NCBI RefSeq assembly: GCF_001644565.1
Contig: NZ_CP011387.1
Coordinates: 1,286,501-1,350,500 of the forward strand
DNA from: Deinococcus puniceus
GTDB lineage: Bacteria; Deinococcota; Deinococci; Deinococcales; Deinococcaceae
Direction: 5' to 3'
DNA: 64,000 nt
Below are positions 54,455-64,000 of the stretch, one piece after another. Positions within the stretch are counted from its first letter, which is position 1, and each line of letters opens with the position of its first letter. The position numbers were made by a program, and so were the translations under genes. Below the pieces are notes generated by a model. It saw only the letters and a program-made list of their open reading frames with translations, did not search any database and was not told the DNA's origin.

Positions 54455-55382
54455 CACCCTGCACAGGCGTCAGCGTTCCGCCCAAGACTTCGGCCCGCAA
54501 CCGTGCCAACGCTGCCGCATCTGTCTGCTGCAAAAAGTTGCGCCACGCCACTTCGCGCAGCAGGTCGTCAAACCACGCGGCGGTCTGGGTGCGGCGCTTG
54601 GCGGGAAGATCCACCGTAGCTGTATACGCCTGCACCGCTTCCCACACGCTGTCCACGCCTGCCCCAGACACCGATGAAACTTGCAGTACACGGGGGTGCC
54701 ACACGGCGCTGTGCGGCGTCAGCAGACTCAGGGCCGCCGTCAATTCCGACTGGGCGCGGTTGGCGGCGGCTGGGTCGGTGTCGGCCTTGTTCACCACGCA
54801 TACGTCGGCCAGTTCCATAATGCCGCGCTTGATTCCCTGTAATTCGTCGCCCGCGCCGTGCAGCGTCAACAGCACGAACAGGTCGGTCATAGCGGCCACC
54901 TGGGTCTCGGATTGGCCCACGCCCACGGTTTCTACCAACACCACGCCGTAACCTGCCGCCTCGCACAGCAGCAGGGCTTCCCGCGTGCGCCGCGCCACCC
55001 CGCCCAGTGTGCCGCCACTCGGACTGGGCCGAATAAAAGCATTGGGATGCACCGTCAGGCGCGGCATCCGGGTCTTGTCGCCCATGATGCTGCCGCCTGT
55101 TCGCGCGCTGCTGGGGTCTACGGCCAGCACCGCGACTCTGTGGCCTGCATCGGCCAATTGCACGCCCAGCGCCTCTATAAACGTGCTTTTGCCCACGCCC
55201 GGAACCCCGGTCAGGCCCACGCGCACGGTCTGTTTTCGCTGTCCACCCACTTCGGCCAAAAGCTGTTGCGCCTGCGCCTCATGGTCAGGCCGGGTGCTTT
55301 CGGCCAGCGTAATCGCCTGCGCCAGCGCCCGGCGGTTTCCGGCCAGCAAGGGCGCGGTGAGGGGGTGTGCGGCGGGCGGCAT
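54417..55382 (-). CDS. meaB: MeaB/ArgK-type GTPase (methylmalonyl-CoA mutase chaperone)
   Basis: 321 aa. Walker [10 protein letters not shown], the [18 protein letters not shown] switch, [13 protein letters not shown] and NKAD. Position beside the mutase gene marks this paralog as the mutase-dedicated chaperone that guards cobalamin loading. Its 3' end overlaps the nadM-like gene by 38 bases on the opposite strand. TATACT (55391-55396) lies eight bases before the ATG. Confidence 0.9.
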   Translation of the reverse strand: MPPAAHPLTAPLLAGNRRALAQAITLAESTRPDHEAQAQQLLAEVGGQRKQTVRVGLTGVPGVGKSTFIEALGVQLADAGHRVAVLAVDPSSARTGGSIMGDKTRMPRLTVHPNAFIRPSPSGGTLGGVARRTREALLLCEAAGYGVVLVETVGVGQSETQVAAMTDLFVLLTLHGAGDELQGIKRGIMELADVCVVNKADTDPAAANRAQSELTAALSLLTPHSAVWHPRVLQVSSVSGAGVDSVWEAVQAYTATVDLPAKRRTQTAAWFDDLLREVAWRNFLQQTDAAALARLRAEVLGGTLTPVQGVSRLRPPESGPE

Positions 55383-55390
55383 AGGGACAG

Positions 55391-55396
55391 AGTATA
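55391..55396 (-). promoter_or_regulatory. -10 box TATACT, leaderless-type, meaB
   Basis: Eight bases before ATG 55382. Confidence 0.5.
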
Positions 55397-55437
55397 GAGC
55401 GTGTGGGACGGCTGGAATCAGCGCGGAAAGGCGGCAC

Positions 55438-55950
55438 TTACCTCGTGCAAATTCCCCGTTTCAACAAATCGGGATTCAGCCCCGGCATCCGCCGCACATC
55501 CTGACCCCAACCGGGGCGGCGCGTGCCGGATTCGGCCACCTGACGGCCCGCCGCGTCGTATTCGGTGGTCACGTTGTACAGCAGGCCGATAAACCCGGAG
55601 GCGCTGGCTTTGGCATACCGCAGCCGCCCAGCCGCGTCGTAGTAGCCGGTAAAACTCCGGGCATTGTCGGGAAACAGGCGCTGGTACTGCACCAGCCTCG
55701 GCGTCCCTTTGGCGTCCGCCCAGACTTTCAGCAACGGGATATTGTCGCGTCCGGCGCAGCTTCCGGTCACCTTCACCGCTTTGAGGCCGCCGCTCCGCTG
55801 AAGGCTCCGCACCTGCGCCGTTTCGCGCGCCACCGCCACCCGCGCCGCGTTCTGGGCCGCCTGTTGGGTGGTGGGTGGGCGTGTGGTCTGGGCCAGCCCC
55901 GAACAGACCAACAGGCAAGCCGTGAACGTGAGGGCATGGGGGCGGGTCAT
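55438..55950 (-). CDS. exported hypothetical protein
   Basis: 170 aa with a ~22-residue signal peptide ([20 protein letters not shown]). Central part reads [19 protein letters not shown] and [19 protein letters not shown], two YDAAGR units reminiscent of RHS/YD repeats, though only two are present. Two cysteines (GSCAG and GICTR) may pair. Placed between mutase and meaB but with no metabolic motif. Confidence 0.6.
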   Translation of the reverse strand: MTRPHALTFTACLLVCSGLAQTTRPPTTQQAAQNAARVAVARETAQVRSLQRSGGLKAVKVTGSCAGRDNIPLLKVWADAKGTPRLVQYQRLFPDNARSFTGYYDAAGRLRYAKASASGFIGLLYNVTTEYDAAGRQVAESGTRRPGWGQDVRRMPGLNPDLLKRGICTR

Positions 55951-56011
55951 GCTCCGGTTGTATCCCGCCGGGGTGAGGGAAAGGCTGAAGATGGCTGAGG
56001 GGGGGTTTAGC

Positions 56012-58177
56012 TCAGGGGGAGGCACCCTCAGCCCCACTTTCCGCGTCCCGAATCAGGCGCAAGACTTCCCGCGCACTGGTCAGAATGGGGGTGCCGGGGC
56101 CGAAGATACCTGCCACGCCCGCCGCCCGCAGCGCCGCGTAATCCTGCTGGGGAATCACGCCGCCCGCGATGACCTGAATCTCGCCCGCGCCCTCGGCCTT
56201 CAGTGCGGCGATCAGGTGCGGAATGAGCGTCAGGTGGCCCGCCGCCTGAGAACTGACGCCCACCACATGCACGTCGTTTTCAATCGCTTGCCGCGCGGCT
56301 TCTTCCGGCGTCTGAAACAGCGGGCCGACGTCTACGTCAAAGCCCAAGTCGGCAAAGCCCGTGGCGATCACCTTCGCGCCCCGGTCATGGCCGTCCTGCC
56401 CCATTTTGACCACCAGCATGCGGGGGCGGCGGCCTTCGGCTTCGGCAAAGGCTTCGATTTCGGCTTGTAGGGCGGCAAAACCCTCATCTCCGGAGTAGCC
56501 CTGTGCGTACACGCCCGACAGGGTACGAACCTCGGCGGCGTGACGGCCCCAGACCCGCTCCAGTGCGTCACTGACCTCGCCTACGGTGGCGCGGGCCTGC
56601 ATGGCGGCCACACTCAGGGCCAGCAAGTTGCCCTCTCCTGTTCGTGCGGCGTCTTCTAGTGCGTCCAGCGCGGCCTGAACTTTCCCGGTGTCTCGCTCTG
56701 CCCGCACGCGCTCCAGCCGCGCAATCTGAGACAGGCGCACGGCAGCGTTGTCTATGTTCAGCACGTCTACCGGGGTGGGTTCGCTGGGGCGGTACTTGTT
56801 CACGCCCACGATCACGTCCTCGCCCCGGTCTATGCGCGCCTGTTTGCGGGCCGCCGACTCCTCAATTCTCAGCTTAGGCACGCCCGATTCGATGGCCTTC
56901 GCCATGCCGCCCAGTTCCTCCACCTCGCGCATCAGTTCCCGCGCTTTGTCGGCCAAGTCCACCGTCAGACGCTCCATCAGGTAACTCCCGCCCCAAGGGT
57001 CAACCACGTCTGGAATGCCCGTTTCTTCCTGCAAGACCAGTTGCGTATTGCGGGCAATGCGGGCGCTGAAGTCGGTGGGCAGGCCAATCGCTTCATCAAA
57101 GGCATTGGTGTGAAGGCTCTGGGTGCCGCCAAATACCGCCGCCATCGCCTCTATCGTCGTGCGAACCACGTTGTTGTACGGGTCTTGCTCGCTGAGGCTC
57201 CAGCCGCTGGTCTGGCAGTGGGTTCGCAGGGCGCGGCTCATGGGGTTGTTGGGCGCAAATCCGGCCATAATTTCATCCCAGAGCAGGCGGGCGGCCCGCA
57301 GCTTCGCCACCTCCACATAAAAATTCATGCCAATCGCAAAAAAGAAGCTCAGGCGCGGCGCAAATTCGTCCACGTCCAGCCCTTTTGCTAGGGCCGCCCG
57401 CACGTATTCCAGCCCATCGGCCAGCGTGTAGGCCAGTTCCAGCGCGGCATTTGCCCCGGCTTCCTGCAAGTGGTAGCCACTGATGGAAATAGAGTTGAAT
57501 TTGGGCATCTCGCGGGCCGTAAATGCGATGATATCGGCCACGATTCGCATGGAGGGCGTGGGCGGATAAATGTAGGTATTCCGCACCATAAATTCTTTGA
57601 GAATGTCGTTCTGAATGGTGCCCGACAACTGGGCACGCGGCACGCCTTGTTCCTCGCCCGCCACGATATAGGCGGCCAGCACAGGCAACACGGCCCCGTT
57701 CATGGTCATGCTGACCGACATTTCATTCAGCGGAATGCCGTCGAACAAAATCTTCATGTCTTCCACGCTGTCGATGGCCACGCCCGCCTTGCCCACGTCG
57801 CCCACCACGCGCGGGTGGTCGGAGTCGTAGCCCCGGTGGGTCGCCAAGTCGAAGGCCACGCTCAGGCCTTTTTGCCCGGCAGCGAGGTTGCGGCGGTAAA
57901 AGGCGTTGGATTCCTCGGCGGTTGAAAAGCCCGCGTATTGCCGAATCGTCCACGGGCGCTGGGCGTACATGGTGGCGCGGGGGCCACGCGTGTAGGGCGG
58001 CAGTCCGGGCAAAGTGTCGGCCTGCGGCGGCAAGTCGGCCCGCGTATACATCGGTTTAAGAACCAAGCCTTCGGCGGTGGTGCGGTTCAGCGTCTCCGGG
58101 TCAGCGCCGCGCAAATCCTTGCGGGCCATCGCCTTCCACGCGCTCAGGTCGGCGGTGATGTCAGTGGGGGTGGTCAT
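56012..58177 (-). CDS. scpA: methylmalonyl-CoA mutase, single-chain
   Basis: 721 aa. B12-dependent isomerisation of (R)-methylmalonyl-CoA and succinyl-CoA. TIM-barrel substrate half: [60 protein letters not shown] and [16 protein letters not shown]-terminal cobalamin domain: the DxHxxG motif in [27 protein letters not shown] and [15 protein letters not shown] before ATG 58177 decides the start. No small-subunit homolog adjacent, consistent with the homodimeric type. Confidence 0.95.
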   Translation of the reverse strand: MTTPTDITADLSAWKAMARKDLRGADPETLNRTTAEGLVLKPMYTRADLPPQADTLPGLPPYTRGPRATMYAQRPWTIRQYAGFSTAEESNAFYRRNLAAGQKGLSVAFDLATHRGYDSDHPRVVGDVGKAGVAIDSVEDMKILFDGIPLNEMSVSMTMNGAVLPVLAAYIVAGEEQGVPRAQLSGTIQNDILKEFMVRNTYIYPPTPSMRIVADIIAFTAREMPKFNSISISGYHLQEAGANAALELAYTLADGLEYVRAALAKGLDVDEFAPRLSFFFAIGMNFYVEVAKLRAARLLWDEIMAGFAPNNPMSRALRTHCQTSGWSLSEQDPYNNVVRTTIEAMAAVFGGTQSLHTNAFDEAIGLPTDFSARIARNTQLVLQEETGIPDVVDPWGGSYLMERLTVDLADKARELMREVEELGGMAKAIESGVPKLRIEESAARKQARIDRGEDVIVGVNKYRPSEPTPVDVLNIDNAAVRLSQIARLERVRAERDTGKVQAALDALEDAARTGEGNLLALSVAAMQARATVGEVSDALERVWGRHAAEVRTLSGVYAQGYSGDEGFAALQAEIEAFAEAEGRRPRMLVVKMGQDGHDRGAKVIATGFADLGFDVDVGPLFQTPEEAARQAIENDVHVVGVSSQAAGHLTLIPHLIAALKAEGAGEIQVIAGGVIPQQDYAALRAAGVAGIFGPGTPILTSAREVLRLIRDAESGAEGASP

Positions 58178-58409
58178 GGTGGATGCCTCCGTATGCCGAC
58201 ATGATGCCACGCAAAACCTAACGGGCGTTTGGGTTGGGGCGCGGAACAGGGGAGAAGCTGCCCTCTTCATTGTTCAAGCATTCACATTGTGGGATTTCAT
58301 CAGGCTGTTGCCCACGCTGCACCGGTTAATGGCAGATGATTCAGTCTGGCGCTCGCGTTCGTAAGCAGGATGAATCGCGCGGCTGACTGCCCACTTCGGA
58401 GGTTTTCCT

Positions 58410-59060
58410 ATGTTCAATGCTCTGCGTTTCGCTGCCCTCGCCACCGTTTCCCTCACTCTTGCCAGTTGCGCTCCCTCCATGGTGGGCACGCCCGTGCCCG
58501 TGACTGATGTGAATGCGGGTCTGAACAGTTTGCAGCGCCTCACGGTTGCTCAACCCAGTCCCACCTCCGTCTCTAACGGCCTCACCCTGACCAGCCCAAC
58601 GTTTACCAACGGAGGCGTGTACCCCGGCGAGCATGTCGCCAACGGCTTTGGCTGCACTGGCCCCAACACCAGCCCCGCCCTGAACTGGACGGGTGTGCCT
58701 GCCGGAACCCAGAGCCTCGTGCTGACCAAATATGACCCCGACGCGCCGACGGGCAGCGGCTTTTGGCACTGGAGCGTGTACAACATTCCGGCCACCGCCA
58801 CCGGACTCGCGGCGGGCGCGGGCAACACGGGCGGCACGCTGCCTGCCGGAGCCTTGCAACTGAATCACGACGGCGGCGCACCCGGCTTCGTGGGAGCCTG
58901 CCCGCCTGTAGGCGACAAGCCCCACCGTTACGTGTTCACGCTGTACGCCCTCAGCAAAACGCTGGATGTGCCCGCCACCGCCAGCCCCGCTTTCCTCGGC
59001 TTCAACCTGAACGGGATTACGCTGGCCAAGACGAGTCTCACTGCTTTTTACAGCCGCTAA
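58410..59060 (+). CDS. PEBP/YbhB-family lipoprotein
   Basis: 216 aa. Lipoprotein signal ending LASC (C20), then a Raf-kinase-inhibitor-like PEBP domain: GEHVANGFGCTGPNTSPALNWTG, LVLTKYDPDAPTGSGFWHWSVYNIP and the anion pocket around KPHRYVFTLYALS. PEBP proteins bind phospholipid head groups or other anions; bacterial roles are poorly known. GGAGG precedes ATG 58410. A hairpin follows the stop. Confidence 0.88.
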   Translation: MFNALRFAALATVSLTLASCAPSMVGTPVPVTDVNAGLNSLQRLTVAQPSPTSVSNGLTLTSPTFTNGGVYPGEHVANGFGCTGPNTSPALNWTGVPAGTQSLVLTKYDPDAPTGSGFWHWSVYNIPATATGLAAGAGNTGGTLPAGALQLNHDGGAPGFVGACPPVGDKPHRYVFTLYALSKTLDVPATASPAFLGFNLNGITLAKTSLTAFYSR

Positions 59061-59074
59061 ACAGACTTGACTTC

Positions 59075-59100
59075 GGCCCCTTCCGGCGTTGGGAGGGGCC
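59075..59100 (+). terminator. hairpin after the PEBP gene
   Basis: GGCCCCTTCC / GGGAGGGGCC stem with a six-base loop and no T tract; a weak or factor-assisted terminator. Confidence 0.4.
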
Positions 59101-59173
59101 GCCTGATAGCCTGATATTCTGCCCGAATCTAATTCAGACTGGCTGTTCTGTTCCCCAACAACGTGAGGAATGT

Positions 59174-59179
59174 TAGACT
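59174..59179 (+). promoter_or_regulatory. -10 box TAGACT, leaderless-type, rpe
   Basis: Seven bases before GTG 59187; decides that start. Confidence 0.5.
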
Positions 59180-59186
59180 AGGCGGC

Positions 59187-59875
<689 letters not shown>

Positions 59876-59879
<4 letters not shown>

Positions 59880-60601
59880 GGCTGCGCGTAGACCTGTTGC
59901 CACACGGCAATTACCCCGATGTGGTGCTGGTCATCGACGTGCTGCGGGCCACCACCACTGCCGTCGCTTATTTGGAGCGCGGCGCGGATGCCTTGCTGCT
60001 CACCTCCTCTCCCGAAGTGGCCCTGAATTTGCGTTCCGACAATGCAGAGTCTGGCCTGCTGCTGGGCGGCGAACGCGGCGGCTTGCCTATTCCCGGCTTC
60101 GATTTCGGCAACAGCCCCGTAGAAGCAGCGGCGCAGAACTTTACGGGCAAAACGGTGGTCATGAACACCACCAACGGCACCGGAGCCGCCCACACCGCCG
60201 CCCAAACGGGCAAGCACATCTTGCTGGCCGCCCTGACCAATGCCCACGCTGCTGCCCGCCGCGCCCGCGCCATTGCCACCGAGGAAATTGCGCTGGTGTG
60301 CGCCGGAACCGATGAGCGCGTGAGCCTAGAAGACGTGTACGCGGCGGGTGTACTGGCCGAATATCTGCTGGCTATGGGCGAATTCACCATTGACGACGGC
60401 GCACGCATCGCTCTGACCATGCGCCGCAACGCCGGAAACCCTATCGAGGCTTTAGGCAGTGCCGGACACGGAGCGCGGCTCGCCAGCCTCGGCTTAGGCG
60501 AAGACGTGCGCTACGCCGCGCAACTCAGTACCAGTACGCTGGTGCCTACATTGGCCGACAGCAGCGACGTGGCTGGTGCGCTGCGGTTCGTGGCGGGCTG
60601 A
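59876..60601 (+). CDS. comB: 2-phosphosulfolactate phosphatase family protein (ComB)
   Basis: 241 aa. ComB family marks: [51 protein letters not shown] and [19 protein letters not shown]. In methanogens ComB makes sulfolactate for coenzyme M; bacterial members sit outside that pathway and the true substrate is unknown. Coupled to rpe, so a sugar-phosphate-like substrate is conceivable. Confidence 0.88.
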
Positions 60602-60669
60602 ACGTTGAACCTTGTGTCGAGCTAAAGAGGACTGAGGGCCTGCTGACCCTTCCCCGCCCCCAGACCCGC

Positions 60670-60675
60670 TACCCT
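60670..60675 (+). promoter_or_regulatory. -10 box TACCCT, leaderless-type
   Basis: Seven bases before ATG 60683. Confidence 0.45.
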
Positions 60676-60682
60676 GTTCCCC

Positions 60683-61903
60683 ATGACGGCCCCAGATTCC
60701 CTCTCCCTGCCCTTTGCCCTGCCTGACGTGACGCCCGTAGACTCTGTGGACTGGGCGGCCATTCCCAGCCCCGCCTTCGTGCTGGACGAATCGCGGCTGC
60801 GGCGCAACCTGACCCTGATTTCGCGGGTGCAGCAAGAAAGCGGCGCTCAGATCATCGTGGCCTTCAAGGGCTTTTCTATGTGGAGTGCTTTCCCCATGCT
60901 GCGCGAATACGGCATTACCGGAGCCACCGCCAGCAGCCTGAACGAAGCGCGGTTGGCGTCCGAGGAAATGAAGGGCGAGGTGCATGTCTACGCGCCCGCC
61001 TACAGCGACAGCGAATTTCCCCAGATTTTGGCGCTGGCCGATCATCTGGTGTTCAATTCCTTTTCGCAGTGGGAGCGCTACAGGCCGCAGGTGCAGGCCG
61101 CCCGCGCCGCCGGACAGGTGGTGCATGTGGGCATCCGCGTCAACCACGAATACGGCGAAGTCGAAACCGATTTGTACAACCCGGCTGGCCCCTTTTCCCG
61201 CTTAGGCGTCACCCGCCGCGAGTTCCGCGAAGACCTGCTGGACGGTGTAGACGGCCTGCATTTTCATAGCCTCTGCGAAAACGACTCTGGCACGCTAGAG
61301 CGCACGCTGGAAGCCTTCGAGGAAAAATTTGGCGAATTCCTGCCGCGCATGAAATGGGTCAACTTTGGCGGCGGCCACCTGATGACCCGCGAAGGCTATG
61401 ACATCCCCCGCCTCATCCGCGTGATCCGCTCCTTCCGCGAACGCTACGGGCTGCACGTGATCTTGGAACCCGGCAGCGCCTTTGGCTGGCAAACGGGTTG
61501 GCTGGTCAGCAGCGTGCTGGACGTGGTACAGAACGTGAAACAGGCCGCCCTGCTCGATATTTCGGTCAGCGCCCATATGCCCGATGTGTTGGAAATGCCC
61601 TACCGCCCCCGCATTCTGGGTGCAGGCGATCCCGGCCACGCCACTGCTGATGGTCTGGGGCAGGAATACATCATCGGCGGCACGACTTGCTTAGCGGGCG
61701 ACGTGATCGGGGAATACGCCTTCCCATACGCGCTGAAGGTGGGTGACCGCGTGGTCTTCGACGATATGATTCACTACACGATGGTCAAAACGTCATTCTT
61801 CAACGGCGTCAAGCACCCCGACATCGGCATTTTGCGGGAAGGCGGGCGCTACGAAGTGGTCAAGACGTTTGGCTACGAAGAATTCAAGGCGAAACTGAGC
61901 TGA
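60683..61903 (+). CDS. nspC: carboxynorspermidine decarboxylase (NspC-like)
   Basis: 406 aa fold-III PLP decarboxylase. PLP-lysine segment IIVAFKGFSMWSAFPML near residue 56, GIRVNHEYGEVETDLYNP, LHFHSLCENDSGTLE, NFGGGHLMTREGYDIPRL, the EPGSAFGWQTGW loop and GTTCLAGDVIGEY with the partner-site Cys. It decarboxylates carboxynorspermidine or carboxyspermidine to a polyamine. The companion dehydrogenase (lys1-like) gene is not adjacent. Confidence 0.92.
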   Translation: MTAPDSLSLPFALPDVTPVDSVDWAAIPSPAFVLDESRLRRNLTLISRVQQESGAQIIVAFKGFSMWSAFPMLREYGITGATASSLNEARLASEEMKGEVHVYAPAYSDSEFPQILALADHLVFNSFSQWERYRPQVQAARAAGQVVHVGIRVNHEYGEVETDLYNPAGPFSRLGVTRREFREDLLDGVDGLHFHSLCENDSGTLERTLEAFEEKFGEFLPRMKWVNFGGGHLMTREGYDIPRLIRVIRSFRERYGLHVILEPGSAFGWQTGWLVSSVLDVVQNVKQAALLDISVSAHMPDVLEMPYRPRILGAGDPGHATADGLGQEYIIGGTTCLAGDVIGEYAFPYALKVGDRVVFDDMIHYTMVKTSFFNGVKHPDIGILREGGRYEVVKTFGYEEFKAKLS

Positions 61904-62315
61904 AGCGGCAGTAATTGGCCGCACGGGTATAAAGCTTTCGCCCTACCTCAGACCCTTTGACCCTAGACCCTTAGACGCCCCGATCTCAACGGGCCATCCC
62001 ACAGAAAAGCGCCCGACACCACTTCCGGTGCGGGCGCGTCTTCTGATCTCAACGCGGGTGCTGTTCTACTGCTTATGAGGGGCGGAGAGCCTGTGCCGAG
62101 GCGGGGTGTTCAGCCCGCGCCAGCGCCGTCATTCAGACCCGTTCCGGCGGTTCGGAGCTACCGGAAAAACGGGAGAAGGGTGACCGAACAGGGGACGCCG
62201 AGTGTGGGGCATTGGCAATCAGTCCTGCCCGGTTCCGGGAGAGTGCAGGGGGGAGGTTCCTTCTCTTGTCAGTCGGGCCAACGGGCAAGTTGCACAGCCT
62301 TCAGCCCGAAATGCC
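61904..62315. other. intergenic region between convergent genes
   Basis: No gene. Holds a CCCTAGACCCTTAGACGCC stretch similar to short words near 32113 and 41480, the hairpin at 62009-62037 and an otherwise featureless G/C-rich stretch. Confidence 0.4.
62001..62037 (-). terminator. hairpin terminator, best on the minus strand
   Basis: GCGCCCG-A-CACC / GGTG-CGGGCGC stem with one bulge, followed on the minus strand by CTTTTCTGT; may serve both convergent genes. Confidence 0.5.
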
Positions 62316-63590
62316 TTATTTGCGGTAGACCTTCACCACACCGTTGACCGTGCGGATCGTGCCGCCTTCGAAATCTGCTGCCCACGCGCCGCCGATGAGG
62401 TACTGGTCACGGGTGGGAAAGCCGAGGAACGAGCCGCTGCCGCCGAGGCCCTGATAGGTTTTCAGGACGTTGCCCACCAGCCAGAAGGTGCCGTATTTTT
62501 CGGTGCTGTACAGTGCGCCGTTTTGGAAGAATCCGTACAGGCCGTTGGTGCCGTAGGGATTGCGGGGAATGACTTTTTCGTCGCCTGCCGCCCAGCCGAG
62601 GCGCGTGGGCGGGCGAGTCGCGCCGTTTTCGGCGGTGGCGAGGGCCAAGTAGCGATCCAGAATGCGGCCATGCACTGCGTAGGAGCGGCTGCTGCCGTTG
62701 GCGTGCAGCAAAACGGCGTCTCCGTATGCGCCTACACCGTTGAATTTTTGCCACAAACCGTCACCCCAAGCTCCGGCGTAGGTGGTCGCGTCGCCCAAAG
62801 ACTCGCTGCCCTTGAGGCGGTCATAGGCTTCGACCATCGCCTGATCGAAGGAGCCGTCCTGCTTTTGTCCGGGCTGAATTTGGGCGGTGGGCTGAGGTTG
62901 TGGTGTGGGTTGTGGGTTGGGCTGAGCAGGAGTGCCGGGCGTGACCGTTACGGTTCCGGTTGCGCCGCCCGTGTTGCCTGTGCCGCCCGTTTGTCCGTTG
63001 CCGCCTTGCCCGCCTGCACCCACGCGGAAGGTCGCAACGTCCGTGACCCACGCATCGGCGGGCAGCGGATTGACCACGATGCTCAGCGCACGGGCCAAGT
63101 TTTCCTGCCCCTGTACGCGCACCTGTGCAAAGCCCTCGTCGCCTACGAAGCGGGCAATGTCGTCCAAATTCAGTTCTTTTTTGCTGGCGAGGGCCAACAG
63201 GCGGTCTTGTCCGTTGGGGCCAGCCACTGTCAGGGTGTATTTGGCGGCCTGTGCGGGAAACACCCGCGTCACGCCTGCCTGTACGAAGTTGCTTTCTTCG
63301 TAATTGTTGGGGAAAAACAGGTCGATTTGACCGTTAGCGTTCACGTTGAACAGGTACACGTAGGCGTCGCCGTTGGTCTTGATGCCCACGCTGACTTTTT
63401 CACCCTTGCGGTACACCGGGTTCTGGTTGCCGCTGGCGTCCTTATTCACCCAGACCTGGACATCCAGTTTCGTTTCTACCGGATTCACGATGATGCTCTG
63501 GGCGCTGATTTTGGCGGGGCTGGCACTGGCAATGGTGGCCGCGCCGAGGCCGAGCAGTAGGGTCATCATGGTCATGGTTTTGGTGTTCAT
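62316..63590 (-). CDS. exported DUF4384-type protein with LGFP-like C-terminal repeats
   Basis: 424 aa. Signal peptide (cleavage near IASASPA), a DUF4384-like beta domain (KLDVQVWVNKD, then YRKGEKVSVGIKTNGDAYVYLFN and GQIDLFFPNNYEESN), a Gly/Thr/Pro-rich linker near 215-265, and a C-terminal region with LGFP-type units (GLWQKFNGVG, TRPPTRLGWAAGDEK, GSFLGFPTRDQYL). LGFP repeats are seen in wall-associated proteins. GGAGG precedes ATG 63590, which trims a 22-residue overlong start. Role: surface or periplasmic binding protein, unproven. Confidence 0.78.
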   Translation of the reverse strand: MNTKTMTMMTLLLGLGAATIASASPAKISAQSIIVNPVETKLDVQVWVNKDASGNQNPVYRKGEKVSVGIKTNGDAYVYLFNVNANGQIDLFFPNNYEESNFVQAGVTRVFPAQAAKYTLTVAGPNGQDRLLALASKKELNLDDIARFVGDEGFAQVRVQGQENLARALSIVVNPLPADAWVTDVATFRVGAGGQGGNGQTGGTGNTGGATGTVTVTPGTPAQPNPQPTPQPQPTAQIQPGQKQDGSFDQAMVEAYDRLKGSESLGDATTYAGAWGDGLWQKFNGVGAYGDAVLLHANGSSRSYAVHGRILDRYLALATAENGATRPPTRLGWAAGDEKVIPRNPYGTNGLYGFFQNGALYSTEKYGTFWLVGNVLKTYQGLGGSGSFLGFPTRDQYLIGGAWAADFEGGTIRTVNGVVKVYRK

Positions 63591-63831
63591 GGGGGAACCT
63601 CCGAAATGAGTGGGCGGAATGAATGGGCGCTGGGGTTGGCCTTCTGGTGTGGGCAAGGTAGGGCGTGAACCTGACGAAGCACTGACCTTCGGCGACCCTA
63701 AACGGTGTGCCAGCCGCCTATGAATGTGATCTCAAGGCCAATCGCCCCATGTGGCCGCCGCATGAGACGGGCCTGATGCAAACGTGACGGTCTGCACATC
63801 TGCGCTGTAGAAGCTCAACATCAAGTGCGGT

Positions 63832-63837
63832 TAGGCT
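63832..63837 (+). promoter_or_regulatory. -10 box TAGGCT, leaderless-type
   Basis: Six bases before ATG 63844. Confidence 0.45.
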
Positions 63838-63843
63838 GCTGCC

Positions 63844-64000
63844 ATGAACCGTTTGCATCTCTGGCTGGCTGTGGCCGCCCTTGGCCTCGGCACGCCCGCC
63901 CACGCGCAGGCCGCCGCGACCCGCCCCGCTGATCCTTGGCCCAGCAGCGCCGTCCTCACGCGGCTATTCGCGCTGCCCTCTGGCCGTGCCGATGGGCAAC
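63844..64000 (+). CDS. exported protein, cut by window end
   Basis: First 52 codons only: a signal peptide MNRLHLWLAVAALGLGTPAHA, then QAAATRPADPWPSSAVLTR. The frame is open to the window edge. Too little is present to name a family. Confidence 0.6.
   Translation, partial: MNRLHLWLAVAALGLGTPAHAQAAATRPADPWPSSAVLTRLFALPSGRADGQ

Overview
The window is high-GC DNA that looks like a Deinococcus chromosome. Pointers are a LEA14-like lipoprotein, an SLH-domain protein, bacillithiol synthesis (bshC), the recF - DUF721/DciA pair, and many genes whose TANNNT -10 box lies only 5-10 bases before the start codon. That arrangement is typical of the leaderless mRNAs reported for Deinococcus. I could not run searches, so the genus is inferred.

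Layout. 1-1221: 3' part-truncated miaB (minus). 1646-7465: envelope and stress proteins (lipoproteins, amidase, LEA14-like, beta-barrel-like protein, LolA-like protein, LysM-NlpC/P60 hydrolase). 7834-13618: family-4 uracil-DNA glycosylase, DciA-like protein, RecF, N-formylglutamate amidohydrolase-like protein, polyprenyl synthetase, with three copies of a ~215-270 bp dispersed repeat between them. 13684-16520: a tandemly duplicated cassette of a secreted Cys-rich protein plus a tiny two-helix membrane protein, beside an exported double-thioredoxin protein and a LuxR-type regulator. This is the best candidate here for an undescribed system. 16647-23079: TVP38-like membrane protein, purM, phosphoglycerate mutase family, MeaB-type GTPase, methyltransferase-like membrane protein, phosphoribosyltransferase-like protein, MFS pump. 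23167-33919: S51 peptidase with SLH domains, VIT-like iron transporter, lipid kinase, TPR protein, 1017-aa ATPase, degenerate DJ-1 protein, Nudix hydrolase, hemB.

33922-37840 is a mobile-element hot spot. An IS630-type element has split a dual-specificity phosphatase gene, an IS5/IS427-type element lies next to it, and a low-GC solute-binding protein gene follows. 37974-43251: bshC, an FNR-type regulator, a WecG/TagA glycosyltransferase, and the two-subunit serine dehydratase. 43277-45202 is a PadR-led operon with three tandem paralogous membrane proteins of unknown role. 45274-49488: methyltransferase, HAD phosphatase, HIT protein, Tat-exported ferritin-like protein, SDR.

49527-54454 is an NAD cluster: nadE divergent from niaP-like, pncB, and an NMN adenylyltransferase whose fused Nudix domain has lost its catalytic helix. 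54417-58177: methylmalonyl-CoA mutase with its MeaB chaperone. 58410-64000: PEBP lipoprotein, rpe-comB operon, nspC-like decarboxylase, DUF4384/LGFP-type exported protein, and the start of another exported protein.

No rRNA, tRNA or CRISPR array was recognised.
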